From contig JAXMBZ010000001.1 of NCBI GenBank assembly GCA_046349615.1, positions 620,001 to 684,000 on the forward strand: 64,000 nucleotides of DNA, written 5' to 3'. Source of the stretch: JADJNY01 sp046349615. Its GTDB lineage: Bacteria > Planctomycetota > UBA1135 > GCA-002686595. The notes beneath the pieces were generated by a model. That model did not search any database. It was not told where the DNA came from and was given only the letters and a program-made list of their open reading frames with translations. A program made the translations under genes and the position numbers. Shown here one piece after another: positions 17,763 through 26,496 of this stretch; the stretch's first letter is position 1, and each line of letters starts with the position of its first letter.

Positions 17763-20039
17763 TCAAGGCGACCACGTGATGACGAGCCCGTTCGTCCGAT
17801 TCGACGTGGCGCTCGTGCAGAACCCCTCGGCCGCGTTGCGGTACACGCACTGGTAGTAGAACGTCCCGCCGAGCGGCGGCACCGTTCCGCGCGCGTGCAG
17901 CGGGAGGTCGCCGGGTTCGGGGTACCGTGCCGTGCCGCCGCCGACGGGTTTCACGCCGAGTCGCACGATCGTGCCGCCGAGGCAGCAGAGGCCGTCGCCC
18001 GCCGTCAGCGCGAAGGTCTGCGCGCTCGCCTGCAGGAAGAGCGCGACGCGGCCCGTCAGGTCGCTCGCGTCGAGCACCACCGTGTCGCCCGAGAGCACCG
18101 CGGCCCCGCTCGCGGCGAGGCGCGCTCCGTTCGCGAACGTCGAGCTCGCGCAGCCGTTGCCGGGCGCGCCGACGTTGTCGCACGGGCACGGCGCGAGCGT
18201 GTCGTCGCCCTCGCAGAACGAGCGGATCGATCCGCCGCACGCGCCGCCCGCGGGGCAGCCGAGCACGAGCGCGAGCCGCTCGAAATCCGGCGCGCCCCAA
18301 CCCGTCACCGTGTCCCACCCCGCGGCGCACGTCGACGCCGCGCCGCTCGGCAGCGCGCCGTTGCTCCCGCTGACGACGTCGAACCAGAGGTCGGGCCGGC
18401 CGTTCTGCGCGTAGATCAGGTCCTGCATGCGGCCGAGCCGCCGGCGTCCGAGCGCATCGGGCGGCAGCGCGCCGCTCGCGATCATCTGCTCCTCGACGAG
18501 CGCGAGCGACGCCGCGAGCACGGGCGCCGCGAAGCTCGTCCCGCTCTGGTTCGCGACGAGCGCACCGGCGTTGAAGAACGGATACGCGCCCGTGCCGAGC
18601 CCCGCCGCGTGCAGCGCGACGTCGGGGATCAAGCGCTTGTCCGTCGTCGGCGTGAGCGCGGGCACGCCGTTTCCGACCTGCCAGCTCGGACGCACGTTGA
18701 ACGCCGCCGTGTTCGTGCTCCAGCCGCCGCCGCTACCGCTCCAACCGACCTCCGTGAAGCGCAGACCGCTCGGCTGGAGCGCGTTGGCCGTCGTGCCGCC
18801 GACGACGAGCACCTCGGGGTCGAACTGCGGGTAGCCGAACGGCGCGAGCGTCGTGCCGGAGTCGCCGCTCGCCGCGACGTACGTGATGCCCTGCGCAGTG
18901 AGCGCGAGGTGGAGCACGTGCGCAGCGGCGACGGTGCTCGCGGAGAGGTTCCACGTCCAGCTCTCGGTGACGAGGTCGCACGCGTCCTCGTTCGAGATCT
19001 GCGTCAGCACGGCGATCAGGTCCTGCGACGGCGGGCTGTCGTAGACGCGCACGTTCGCGAGCGGCGCGACGCCGAGCACCATCTGCAGGTCGAGGTCGCC
19101 CTCGCCGAACGCGGTGCCCGCGCCCGCGCCGCCGCCGGCGCACGGGACGACCGTCACGTTCGACAGCGCGCCGCCCGGCGGCGTCGGGAGCGCGTACTGC
19201 GCGAGGTAGAGCTGCGCGTCCGCGAGGCGGAACCCGCCGAAGTTCGCGATGCCGACCGTGCGGCCCGCGCCGCGCGCGCCGCCGTTCCAGAGCGCGCTCG
19301 CGCCGTAGAGCCCGCGCACGAGCGCCGGGGTGAGCTGCGTGACGCACGGGCGCGCGAGCGCGGAGCCGTCGAGGCCCGCGACGTCGGCGACCAGGGCCGC
19401 GAGCTCGCGCGGCAGGCGCGGAGCGCGTGTCGGCGCGCGGAAGGAGCGCGGGACGCCCGCGGCCTCGGCGTCGCGGGGATCGAGCTCGAAGCGCGCGAGC
19501 TCGGTCGCGAATGCGCGCTCGACGTCTCGCGCGGAGCCGGACGCGAGCACCGTGAGGCACGTGCGCGCGAGCGCGTCGACGACGAGGCCGTGCTCCTCGA
19601 GATGGCGCACGACGCGCGCGACGTGCGCCTCGGACGGACCGAAGCGCGCTGCGAGCTCCTCGGGCGTCGCGAACGCGCGATAGGACGGCGAGCGTGGATC
19701 GCTGACCGCGTCCGCGAAGGCCGCGAGCTCGCGCTCGCGCGGCGCGCGCAGCGTGATCGAGACGGCGACGCGCTCGTCGCCGCCGACGCGGCGCGTCGCG
19801 CGGGCGCGCGCGAGGTCGACGCGCGGCGCGTAGGGGAGGGAGACGAGCTCCGTCGCGGCCGGCGTCGCGGAGGCGTCGCGCGCGCGTTCCTGCGCGAGCG
19901 ACGGAGCGGCGACGGCGAACGCTCTCGACGCCGCCGGCGCGGCGAGGGGCGAGCTCGGCGCCACGGGCGCGGCGAGGAGCGCGTGGACCGGCGTCGACGC
20001 GGCGAGGAGCGCGGAGAGGAGGAGGAACGCGGGGCGCAT
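17763..20039 (-). CDS. Secreted sedolisin-type (S53) serine-carboxyl peptidase with planctomycete C-terminal domain
   Basis: A 758-residue extracellular protease. After a signal peptide (RPAFLLLSALLAASTPVHA) comes a pro-kumamolisin activation domain (to about residue 250), then the S53 catalytic domain with E313 and D317 (GEGDLDLQ), the oxyanion Asp D393 (ASGDSGT) and the nucleophile S502 (SGTSFAAP). The calcium-site region near GWDTVTGWGAPD is present. From about residue 610 a Cys-rich beta domain follows (CEGD, CPCDN, GDGLCCLGG, GFCTS, NGLVITW), a tail common on secreted planctomycete proteins, perhaps for surface attachment or binding. I chose ATG 20039 because it directly precedes the signal peptide. 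S53 enzymes usually work at acidic pH. Confidence 0.9.
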   Translation of the reverse strand: MRPAFLLLSALLAASTPVHALLAAPVAPSSPLAAPAASRAFAVAAPSLAQERARDASATPAATELVSLPYAPRVDLARARATRRVGGDERVAVSITLRAPRERELAAFADAVSDPRSPSYRAFATPEELAARFGPSEAHVARVVRHLEEHGLVVDALARTCLTVLASGSARDVERAFATELARFELDPRDAEAAGVPRSFRAPTRAPRLPRELAALVADVAGLDGSALARPCVTQLTPALVRGLYGASALWNGGARGAGRTVGIANFGGFRLADAQLYLAQYALPTPPGGALSNVTVVPCAGGGAGAGTAFGEGDLDLQMVLGVAPLANVRVYDSPPSQDLIAVLTQISNEDACDLVTESWTWNLSASTVAAAHVLHLALTAQGITYVAASGDSGTTLAPFGYPQFDPEVLVVGGTTANALQPSGLRFTEVGWSGSGGGWSTNTAAFNVRPSWQVGNGVPALTPTTDKRLIPDVALHAAGLGTGAYPFFNAGALVANQSGTSFAAPVLAASLALVEEQMIASGALPPDALGRRRLGRMQDLIYAQNGRPDLWFDVVSGSNGALPSGAASTCAAGWDTVTGWGAPDFERLALVLGCPAGGACGGSIRSFCEGDDTLAPCPCDNVGAPGNGCASSTFANGARLAASGAAVLSGDTVVLDASDLTGRVALFLQASAQTFALTAGDGLCCLGGTIVRLGVKPVGGGTARYPEPGDLPLHARGTVPPLGGTFYYQCVYRNAAEGFCTSATSNRTNGLVITWSP

Positions 20040-20281
20040 GGAGTTCGCGGCGAGCGGACGCCGTGGGGCGCGGCCGGGTCCGGCGCGCTCCCGGGAATCA
20101 TGCCCGATGGGACGGATCCCGGCGGGGCGGCGTTCCGTTCTCGCGCGCATCCCGGCCCGCGCGCGCTCCCGATCCGGAAGAAAGCTCCGGGTTCGAGCCC
20201 CGCGCCCGCGCCGAGCGCCCGCTCGGGTCGAGCTCCCGCCACGCTATGCTCTCGCCCCGCTCCCGACCCGGAGCGCCCCGC

Positions 20282-21115
20282 ATGAACCCGAAGCACTTCC
20301 GCTACAGCGAGCAGGACGGCGTCGCCACGCTCCGGCTCGATCGCCCCGAGCGCTTGAACGCGCTCACCTTCGAATCCTACGCCGAGCTCGCGGACACGTT
20401 CGAGGCGCTGCGCGCGCGCGACGCGGCGCGCGCCGTCGTGATCACGGGCACTGGGCGCGCGTTCTGCTCCGGCGGCGACGTCGAGGACATCATCGGCGCG
20501 CTCTTCGGCAAGTCCGAAGCCGAGGTCCACGCGTTCACGCGGCTCACCTGCCGCCTGATCGAGAACATGCGCCGCCTCGAGAAGCCCGTGATCGCTTCGC
20601 TCAACGGCACGACGTGCGGCGCGGGCGCCGTGATCGCGGCCGCGGCGGACGTGCGCGTGGCCGCGGAGAGCGCGAAGATCGCGTTCCTCTTCACCAAGGT
20701 GGGCCTGTGCGGCGCGGACATGGGCGCCGCGTGGCTGCTCCCGCGCATCGTCGGACTCGGCCACGCGAGCGAGCTCCTCATGCTCGGCGACTTCATCTCC
20801 GCGCAGCGCGCGAAGGAGATCGGGCTCTACAACCACGTCGTGCCCGACGCCGAGCTCGCGGCGAAGACCGCGGAGCTCGCGCAGCGCCTCGCCGCGGGTC
20901 CGAGCATGGGGCTCGCGATGACGAAGCGCATGCTGAACGCCGAGGCCTCGATGTCGCTCGGCGACGCGATGCAGGCGGAGGGCTGGGTGCAGGCGGAGTG
21001 CATGGCGCATCCCGACTACCGCGAGTCCTACGACGCGTGGAAGGAGAAGCGGAAGGCCGACTTCGTGAAGAACTGGCCCGGTCACGGCGCGGCGAAGCGC
21101 GGAGCGCGCGTGTGA
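20282..21115 (+). CDS. Enoyl-CoA hydratase/isomerase family protein
   Basis: A 277-residue crotonase-fold enzyme. It shows the oxyanion-hole motifs of the family: ITGTGRAFCSGGDV (residues about 53-66) and SLNGTTCGAGAVIAAAADVRVA. A -10-like TATGCT at 20245-20250 lies 37 bases before the ATG. The stop overlaps the acyl-CoA dehydrogenase start (GTGA), so the two act together, probably in degradation of an acyl-CoA such as an aromatic or branched-chain intermediate. The extra C-terminal tail (DAWKEKRKADFVKNW) is typical of long crotonases. The exact substrate cannot be read from the sequence. Confidence 0.9.
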   Translation: MNPKHFRYSEQDGVATLRLDRPERLNALTFESYAELADTFEALRARDAARAVVITGTGRAFCSGGDVEDIIGALFGKSEAEVHAFTRLTCRLIENMRRLEKPVIASLNGTTCGAGAVIAAAADVRVAAESAKIAFLFTKVGLCGADMGAAWLLPRIVGLGHASELLMLGDFISAQRAKEIGLYNHVVPDAELAAKTAELAQRLAAGPSMGLAMTKRMLNAEASMSLGDAMQAEGWVQAECMAHPDYRESYDAWKEKRKADFVKNWPGHGAAKRGARV

Positions 21116-22293
21116 GCGGCGCCGCGAACGCAGGGGAGCGCGCGGAGCTCCTCGCCGACCTCGCGCGGCGCGCGCGGGAACTCGGACGCGACGCGGCGCC
21201 CCGCCTCGAAGGGCTCTCCGAGGACGACGCCGCGCGCAAGGCGCTCGCGCTGCTCGCGGAGAAGGACCTGCTCGCGTGGACCGTGCCCGAGCGCGACGGC
21301 GGCGCGGACACGCGAGGCCTCTCCGCGAAGGACGCGGTCAGCGTGCGCGCGCTCTGCGCTCTTCGCGACGAGCTCGCGTGGCATTCGGGCATGCTCGACG
21401 TCATGTTCGTGATGCAGGGGCTCGGCTCGTACCCGCTCGCGCTCGGCGGCCGCGAGGACCTGCGGCGCGAGTTCCTCCCCGCGGTCGTGCGCGGCAAGAA
21501 GATCGCTGCGTTCGCGCTCACGGAGGACGGCGCGGGCTCCTCGCTCGGCGACGTCGCGACGCGCGCGGTCAAGACGGCGCGCGGCTGGCGCATCACGGGC
21601 GCGAAGACCTTCATCTCGAATGCGGGCATCGCGGAGCTCTACACCGTGCTCGCGCGCACGTCGGGCGAACCCGGGACGGCGGACGGCGCGCTCTCGATGT
21701 TCCTGGTCCCCGCGGGCGTGCGCGGTCTCGCGATCGAGCGCTTCGAGGTGCTCGCGCCGCACCCGATCGGCAGCTTGCAGTTCAACGACGTCGAAGTGCC
21801 CGCGGAGAACCTCCTCGGCGCGGAGGGGAAGGGGCTCGAACTCGCGCTCGCGACGCTCGGACGCTTCCGCACGTCCGTCGCAGCGGCCGCGAACGGCTTC
21901 GCGCGCCGCGCGCTCGACGAATCGAAGGCGCGCCTTGCGTCGCGCAAGCAGTTCGGCAAGCCCCTCGCCACGTTCCAGGCGCTGCGCTTCGACGTCGCGG
22001 AGATGGACGTCCGGCTCCGTGCGAGCCAACTGCTCGTTGCGGAAGCGGCGGAGGCCGTGGACAATGGCTCCAAGGCCGCGATCGAGGTCGCGCGCGCGAA
22101 GCTCTTTGCCACCGAGAACGCCTCCTTCGTGTGCGACCGCGCGGTCCAGCACTTCGGAGGCCTCGGCGTGAAACGCGGCGTGATCGTCGAACGGCTCTAC
22201 CGCGACGTCCGCGCGCTGCGCATCTACGAAGGTACGAGCGAGATCCAGAAGCTCGTCCTGGCGAAGGAGCTCTTCGACGCACCTCGCGGCTGA
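21112..22293 (+). CDS. Acyl-CoA dehydrogenase
   Basis: A 393-residue FAD-dependent flavoenzyme that introduces a double bond into acyl-CoA. The middle domain has ALTEDGAGSSLGDVATRAVKT and KTFISNAG; the C-terminal domain has KQFGKPLATFQAL, VQHFGGLGVKRG and LRIYEGTSEIQ, in which the Glu of YEGTSE is the usual catalytic base. It starts at a GTG that overlaps the enoyl-CoA hydratase stop. Together the two genes catalyse consecutive beta-oxidation-type steps. The electron acceptor would be ETF, not encoded here. Class by chain length is not assigned. Confidence 0.92.
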   Translation: MSGAANAGERAELLADLARRARELGRDAAPRLEGLSEDDAARKALALLAEKDLLAWTVPERDGGADTRGLSAKDAVSVRALCALRDELAWHSGMLDVMFVMQGLGSYPLALGGREDLRREFLPAVVRGKKIAAFALTEDGAGSSLGDVATRAVKTARGWRITGAKTFISNAGIAELYTVLARTSGEPGTADGALSMFLVPAGVRGLAIERFEVLAPHPIGSLQFNDVEVPAENLLGAEGKGLELALATLGRFRTSVAAAANGFARRALDESKARLASRKQFGKPLATFQALRFDVAEMDVRLRASQLLVAEAAEAVDNGSKAAIEVARAKLFATENASFVCDRAVQHFGGLGVKRGVIVERLYRDVRALRIYEGTSEIQKLVLAKELFDAPRG

Positions 22294-22298
22294 ACTGC

Positions 22299-22649
22299 AT
22301 GGCCAAGTTCCAACGACACGTCTTCGTCTGCACGAACGAGCGCAAGCCCGGCGACCCGAAGGGCTGCTGCGCACTGCGCGGCGCCGCCGAGGTCGCCGAG
22401 GCGTTCAAGGAGAAGCTCCACGCCCGCGGCTTCAAGCGCGTCGTCCGCGCGAACAAAGCGGGGTGCCTCGACCAGTGCGCGTTCGGCGTCGCGGTCGTCG
22501 TCTACCCCGAGCAGGTGTGGTACGGGCACGTGACGCCGGCCGACGTCGACGAGATCATCGAGAAGCACCTCGTCGGCGGTGTCCCCGTCGCACGACTCGT
22601 GATCCCGCCCGAGAAGCTCACCGGCGTCGAAGCGCCGACCCGTCCCTGA
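22299..22649 (+). CDS. Thioredoxin-like [2Fe-2S] ferredoxin
   Basis: A 116-residue ferredoxin with a thioredoxin-like fold. Candidate cluster ligands are C11 (FVCTNER), C23 or C24 (KGCC), C56 and C60 (AGCLDQC), the spacing seen in Aquifex-type 2Fe-2S ferredoxins. The C-terminal half has VVVYPEQVWYGHVTPADVDEIIEKH, a well conserved stretch. It lies 5 bases after the acyl-CoA dehydrogenase and could take part in electron transfer, although that partnership is only inferred from spacing. Confidence 0.9.
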   Translation: MAKFQRHVFVCTNERKPGDPKGCCALRGAAEVAEAFKEKLHARGFKRVVRANKAGCLDQCAFGVAVVVYPEQVWYGHVTPADVDEIIEKHLVGGVPVARLVIPPEKLTGVEAPTRP

Positions 22650-22676
22650 ACCGTCCCGTTTCCCCGAGGAGTTTCC

Positions 22677-23378
22677 ATGGACACGCTCGTCCTCGACGAA
22701 GAGTCGCGCAACCTCCTGCGCAAGATCGTGGAGCGGCAGGCCTACCGCCAGCTCATGGCCGCGAACATCCGCGGACACGGGCTGAAGGTCGTGCCCGAGG
22801 TGGAGGAGAAGCTCCGCCTCGCGCAGGACCTCGAGCACTCGCTCCGCATCCTGAAGGACGTCGAGCGCCTCCACGCGAGCCTCGGTGGGACGGAGCTGTC
22901 GCTCGCCGTGCGTCCGCACATGGAGCGCATCCCGTACCCGACGACGCGCCTCGAGCTCTCCGTCTGTCTCGCCCTGTGCGATCGCGCGGAGCGCATCGCG
23001 ACGTCGGGCTACGTGAACTCGCGCTGCCGCGAGTTCGCCGCGATCGCCCGCTCGATCGCCGACGCGGACCGGACGTTCACCGACCGCGCGGAGGACCTCT
23101 ACGCCGAGTTCTGCGGCGAGACGACGAACCGCCCGGCCGCGCAGCAGATGTTCAATCGTTGGCTTTCGATCACCCTGCTCTCGCTCGGCCGCCCCTCGAC
23201 GCCGGGCGACACACGCGCTGTTCAACTCGGACTGCGCTCGAAGCGCTGCGCGGACTCGGTGCGGGAGTATCTGAACGAGCTGAGGCCGTTCATGGAGCGT
23301 TGTCACTTGCACTTGCCGTCGGGCGCGACGCTGGGCGTGGAGTTGCCGAGCGAGGTCGCGGTGATGTCGGGGCGCTGA
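22677..23378 (+). CDS. Conserved helical protein, possibly ferritin-like diiron fold
   Basis: A 233-residue soluble, strongly helical protein; I do not recognise it with certainty. Two ExxH motifs (VERLH near residue 64 and MERCH near 206) and several acidic helices (EVEEKLRLAQDLEHSL, RAEDLYAEFCGE) could make a ferritin-like diiron site as in PaaA/PaaC-type proteins. The stretch LSVCLALCDRAERIATSGYV looks like a conserved core. It lies 27 bases after the ferredoxin gene on the same strand with a good Shine-Dalgarno (GAGGAG before ATG), so they may share an operon; a reduced ferredoxin would suit a diiron enzyme. The stop touches the proposed left end of an insertion sequence. Confidence 0.5.
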   Translation: MDTLVLDEESRNLLRKIVERQAYRQLMAANIRGHGLKVVPEVEEKLRLAQDLEHSLRILKDVERLHASLGGTELSLAVRPHMERIPYPTTRLELSVCLALCDRAERIATSGYVNSRCREFAAIARSIADADRTFTDRAEDLYAEFCGETTNRPAAQQMFNRWLSITLLSLGRPSTPGDTRAVQLGLRSKRCADSVREYLNELRPFMERCHLHLPSGATLGVELPSEVAVMSGR

Positions 23379-23679
23379 TATGGAGGCCCCCCCGTCAAGG
23401 CCTTCTTCGAAGTTCCCTGACGGTCGAGGTCTGTCGAGGACCTTCGCCGAGTCCGAGCGCTAGCGTTGCTGGGCTTGGTTTGGGTCGTTGTATGGAGAGA
23501 GGGTCGGCCCGTCGGGCTCGACGGTGCGTCAATCTGATATTCGCGGGAGATCCCGCACGATGCTTGGTCTTTTTCGCGCCGATGACCGTGTTGTGCGCCC
23601 TCACGCCGGTTGAGCGGCGTCACGCGGATGCGAGCCCCGCGCGACGACGCGGGGGAGGAGCGCTCACGTTGCGTACGCC
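23379..23679 (+). other. Leader of the insertion sequence, no gene seen
   Basis: This 301-base stretch has no convincing reading frame. It holds the proposed left end of the insertion sequence, and short T-rich patches near 23570 (CTTTTTCG) that are unusual for this window. Confidence 0.4.
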
Positions 23680-24699
23680 ATGTCGTTCACGCCGCCCTGT
23701 TGTCCTCACTCCGGTTGTTCCGCGTCCACGCCGAGCGCGGGCTTCGCGTACGTGCATCTGGGCACCTACGCGCGCAAGTGCGACGGCCGCGTCGTGCAGC
23801 GCTATCGCTGCAAGACCTGCAAGTTGAGCTTCTCCGAGCAGACCTTCCGTCTCGACTACCGTCTGCGGCGGCCCGAACTCGACCAGCCCATCTTCGAGTC
23901 GTTCGTGTCGAAGGTCTCGCACCGCCAGATCGCGCGCGTGCTCCGGACCAAACGCCGCACGGTCGAACGCCGGATCGCGCGCTACGGTTCGCATTCGAAG
24001 GAGCTGCACGCGCTCCTGCTCTCCGGAGCGAAGGCGCGGTTGACGGGCTCGTTTTCGCTCGACGAGGCGGAGACGTTCGAGACGGACCGGCGCTTGTGTC
24101 CGCTCACGGTGCCGGTGCTGATCGAGCGCGAGACGCGCTTCGTGTTCCACGTCGAGAGCGCGCCGCTGCCCGCGCGCAAGGTGAGCTCGCCCGCGCTCGA
24201 GCGGCGCAAGGCGGCGCGCGAGTTGGCGCACGGCAAGCGCACGAACGGCTCACGCGCCGCGGTGAAACGCTGCTTCGAAGTCTTGAAGACGAGCGCGGCA
24301 GAAAAGGGCGCGCTCGAGATCGTCACGGACCAGAAGCGGACGTATCCGGCGATCCTGCGCGAGGTGTTCGGAGCGCGGGAGCTCGCTCACGCGACGACGA
24401 GCTCGAAGGCCGTGCGCGACACGAAGAACCCGCTCTTCGCGATCAACCACACGCTGGCGATGCTCCGCGACGGCGTGTCGCGCCTGGTGCGTCGCACATG
24501 GGCGCACGCGAAGACGAGCGAGCGCTTGCTCCAGCACCTGTGGGTCTACGTGGGCTGGCGGAACTACGTGCGCGGCGTGAGCAACACGCGCAAGCACGAG
24601 ACGCCGGCGATGGCGCTCGGCGTCGATCCGGAGCGCTGGCTCCTCCCGGCCTGGATGCGCTGGAGGGCGCCCTGGGCGGTGCTCCTCCGTAATCAGTGA
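23680..24699 (+). CDS. IS1-type transposase with zinc ribbon
   Basis: A 339-residue transposase. It begins with a zinc ribbon (CCPHSGC ... RYRCKTCKLSFSEQTF), then a helix-turn-helix (SHRQIARVLRTKRRTVERRI), then a DDE-type core: first Asp in FSLDEAETFE, second Asp in IVTDQKRTYP. The C-terminal part INHTLAMLRDGVSRLVRRTWAHAKTSERL matches the IS1 pattern HNxxxRxxLxRLxRKTxxFSKS. The catalytic Glu of IS1 just before that His is not visible here (the stretch reads FAINHT), so activity is uncertain. The protein combines in one chain the parts that IS1 encodes as InsA and InsB. Confidence 0.8.
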   Translation: MSFTPPCCPHSGCSASTPSAGFAYVHLGTYARKCDGRVVQRYRCKTCKLSFSEQTFRLDYRLRRPELDQPIFESFVSKVSHRQIARVLRTKRRTVERRIARYGSHSKELHALLLSGAKARLTGSFSLDEAETFETDRRLCPLTVPVLIERETRFVFHVESAPLPARKVSSPALERRKAARELAHGKRTNGSRAAVKRCFEVLKTSAAEKGALEIVTDQKRTYPAILREVFGARELAHATTSSKAVRDTKNPLFAINHTLAMLRDGVSRLVRRTWAHAKTSERLLQHLWVYVGWRNYVRGVSNTRKHETPAMALGVDPERWLLPAWMRWRAPWAVLLRNQ

Positions 24700-24763
24700 T
24701 GGGGGCCGGTATCCCGGAGGGGGCGCGTGCGCGTATCCTGCTCGCCCAACACGAGCCCCGCCC

Positions 24764-25957
24764 ATGACCCACGACCCCGACCGCTGGCGCAGGCACTTCC
24801 CGATTCTCGCGAACACGACCTACCTCGTGAACCACAGCCTGGGCGCGATGCCCGTGGGCGTCTACGACAAGCTCCGGGCGTTCGCCGACCAGTGGGCGAC
24901 GCGCGGGGTGCGGGCGTGGGCGGAGGGATGGTGGGATGCGCCGGTGAACGTCGGCAACGTGCTCGGGCGCCTGATGAATGCGCCGCCGGACACGGTCGTG
25001 ATGCACCAGAACGTGTCCGTGATCCAGTCGCTCGTCGGGAGCGCGCTCGACTTCTCCGGGAAGCGGAACAAGGTCGTGTACACGGACCAGGAGTTCCCCA
25101 CGAACATGTACGTGTGGGAGGGCTTCAAGAAGTTCGGCGCGCGGATCGAGTGCGTGCCGACGGACGGCGTCACGTGCGACACGGAGCGGTTGCTCGCGGC
25201 GATCGACGAGACCACGCTGATCGTTCCGATCAGCCACGTCAGCTACAAGAGCCACTTCGTGCAGGACGCCGCCGCGATCTGCAGGCGCGCGAAGGAAGTC
25301 GGCGCGCTCGTGATGCTCGACACGTATCAGGCGCTCGGTACCGTTCCCGTCGACGTGCAGGCACTCGGCGTCGACATGGTGTGCGGCGGTTCGGTGAAGT
25401 GGCTCTGCGGCGGACCCGGCGCGGGCTACTTGTACGTGCGCAAGGGCTTGATGGAGACGCTCGAGCCGCGCATCACGGGCTGGGCGGCGCACGCGGCGCC
25501 GTTCGCGTTCGAGACGGGGCCGCAGCGCTATGCCGACGGCATCCGGCGCATGCTCCACGGCTCGCCGGCGGTGCCGAGCTTCCTCGCCGCGACGGCGGGG
25601 TACGAGCTCGTGCTCGAGGCCGGCGTGAAGAACATCCGCGAGCACTCCGTGCGGCTCACCGAGTCGTTGCGCGCGGACCTCGAGTCGCGCGGCTTCCGCA
25701 TCCACAGTCCGAAGGACGTCGCGCGCCGCGGCGGCACGCTGACGGTCGGGTTGAACGACGACGAGAACGGTCCGGCGTTCGTCAAGGCGCTCGAAGCGCG
25801 CGGCGTACTCGTCGACCACCGGCCCGGCGCGGGCCTGCGCGTCTCGCCGCACTTCTACACGCGCGAGGAGGAGCTCGACGAGTTCGCCTCGATGCTGACC
25901 GAGTTGCGCGAGAAGCGCGCGTGGCGCGACCATCTCGCGAAGACGGCGGCGTACTGA
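24764..25957 (+). CDS. Kynureninase-like class V aminotransferase-fold PLP enzyme
   Basis: A 397-residue fold-type I PLP enzyme. The cofactor lysine is K212 in GGSVKWLCGGPGAGYLYV, which closely follows the kynureninase motif (KxLNGGPG), and D186 (MLDTYQALG) would bind the pyridine nitrogen. The N-terminal NHSLGAMP and WWDAP also recall kynureninase, which cleaves kynurenine to anthranilate and alanine. A -10-like TATCCT lies at 24734-24739. It is followed after 2 bases by a hypothetical gene. No other tryptophan-degradation gene is in the window, so a different C-C or C-S lyase function is possible. Confidence 0.8.
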   Translation: MTHDPDRWRRHFPILANTTYLVNHSLGAMPVGVYDKLRAFADQWATRGVRAWAEGWWDAPVNVGNVLGRLMNAPPDTVVMHQNVSVIQSLVGSALDFSGKRNKVVYTDQEFPTNMYVWEGFKKFGARIECVPTDGVTCDTERLLAAIDETTLIVPISHVSYKSHFVQDAAAICRRAKEVGALVMLDTYQALGTVPVDVQALGVDMVCGGSVKWLCGGPGAGYLYVRKGLMETLEPRITGWAAHAAPFAFETGPQRYADGIRRMLHGSPAVPSFLAATAGYELVLEAGVKNIREHSVRLTESLRADLESRGFRIHSPKDVARRGGTLTVGLNDDENGPAFVKALEARGVLVDHRPGAGLRVSPHFYTREEELDEFASMLTELREKRAWRDHLAKTAAY

Positions 25958-25959
25958 AC

Positions 25960-26496
25960 ATGGAGACGAACGCCGTCGAACTCGAGGCGCGCCTCAACGC
26001 GCTCGTCGAACGTGCTCGCCGCGCGCGCATGCGCAAGAAGGAGCGCGAGTACCCGCCCTTCGAGGAGGTCGCGCCCGTGCTCGCCGCGCTCGTCGCCGCG
26101 TACCGAGCCGGCGGCGACGTGGAGCGCGAGCGAATGCGCTCGACGTGTCGACACGTCGTCGACGTGCAGACGTGGCTCACGTGGATCGCCGCGGCGTGGG
26201 CGCGAGAGATCGCCGATGCGCAGGGTGCCGAGCTCCTGGAGAACGCGCTCGCGGCCCTCTCGCTCGAGGGCGGCGCGCGCGACGCCGACGAGACGCTCGA
26301 CGTGGTCGGCATCGTGTGGCATCGCGCGCATCGAGCGAAGCTCGACCCGCGCGCCGCGTTCGAGCGCGCGGCCGGGCGCTCCGGCACCGACGCGTTTGCC
26401 GACGTGCTGCGCGACTTCGAGCGCTCGGAGTTCCACGCGGAGGAGATCGCGCCGTACCTCGAGGCGCCGGTCTTGCCCTACGAGACCGAGGAGTGA
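25960..26496 (+). CDS. Hypothetical helical protein
   Basis: A 178-residue protein, rich in Ala, Arg and Glu and predicted mainly helical, without signal peptide or membrane segment. I do not recognise it. The start ATG lies 2 bases after the kynureninase-like gene, so the two are likely co-transcribed. Features: ARRARMRKKEREYPPFEEV near the N-terminus and RHVVDVQTWLTWIAAAWARE in the middle. It could be an accessory of the PLP enzyme, but nothing in the sequence shows this. Confidence 0.6.
   Translation: METNAVELEARLNALVERARRARMRKKEREYPPFEEVAPVLAALVAAYRAGGDVERERMRSTCRHVVDVQTWLTWIAAAWAREIADAQGAELLENALAALSLEGGARDADETLDVVGIVWHRAHRAKLDPRAAFERAAGRSGTDAFADVLRDFERSEFHAEEIAPYLEAPVLPYETEE

Larger units (their letters stand above)
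23377..24713 (+). mobile_element. Probable IS1-related insertion sequence
   Basis: A single transposase gene (23680-24699) sits in a segment with imperfect facing ends: GATA followed by a GGCCCCC run at 23377-23393 and GGGGGCCGGTATC at 24701-24713. The ends match over only about 11 bases, so the borders are tentative. No target-site duplication could be confirmed. The 300-base leader before the transposase has no other gene and is slightly less G+C-rich than its surroundings, as expected for acquired DNA. Confidence 0.45.
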
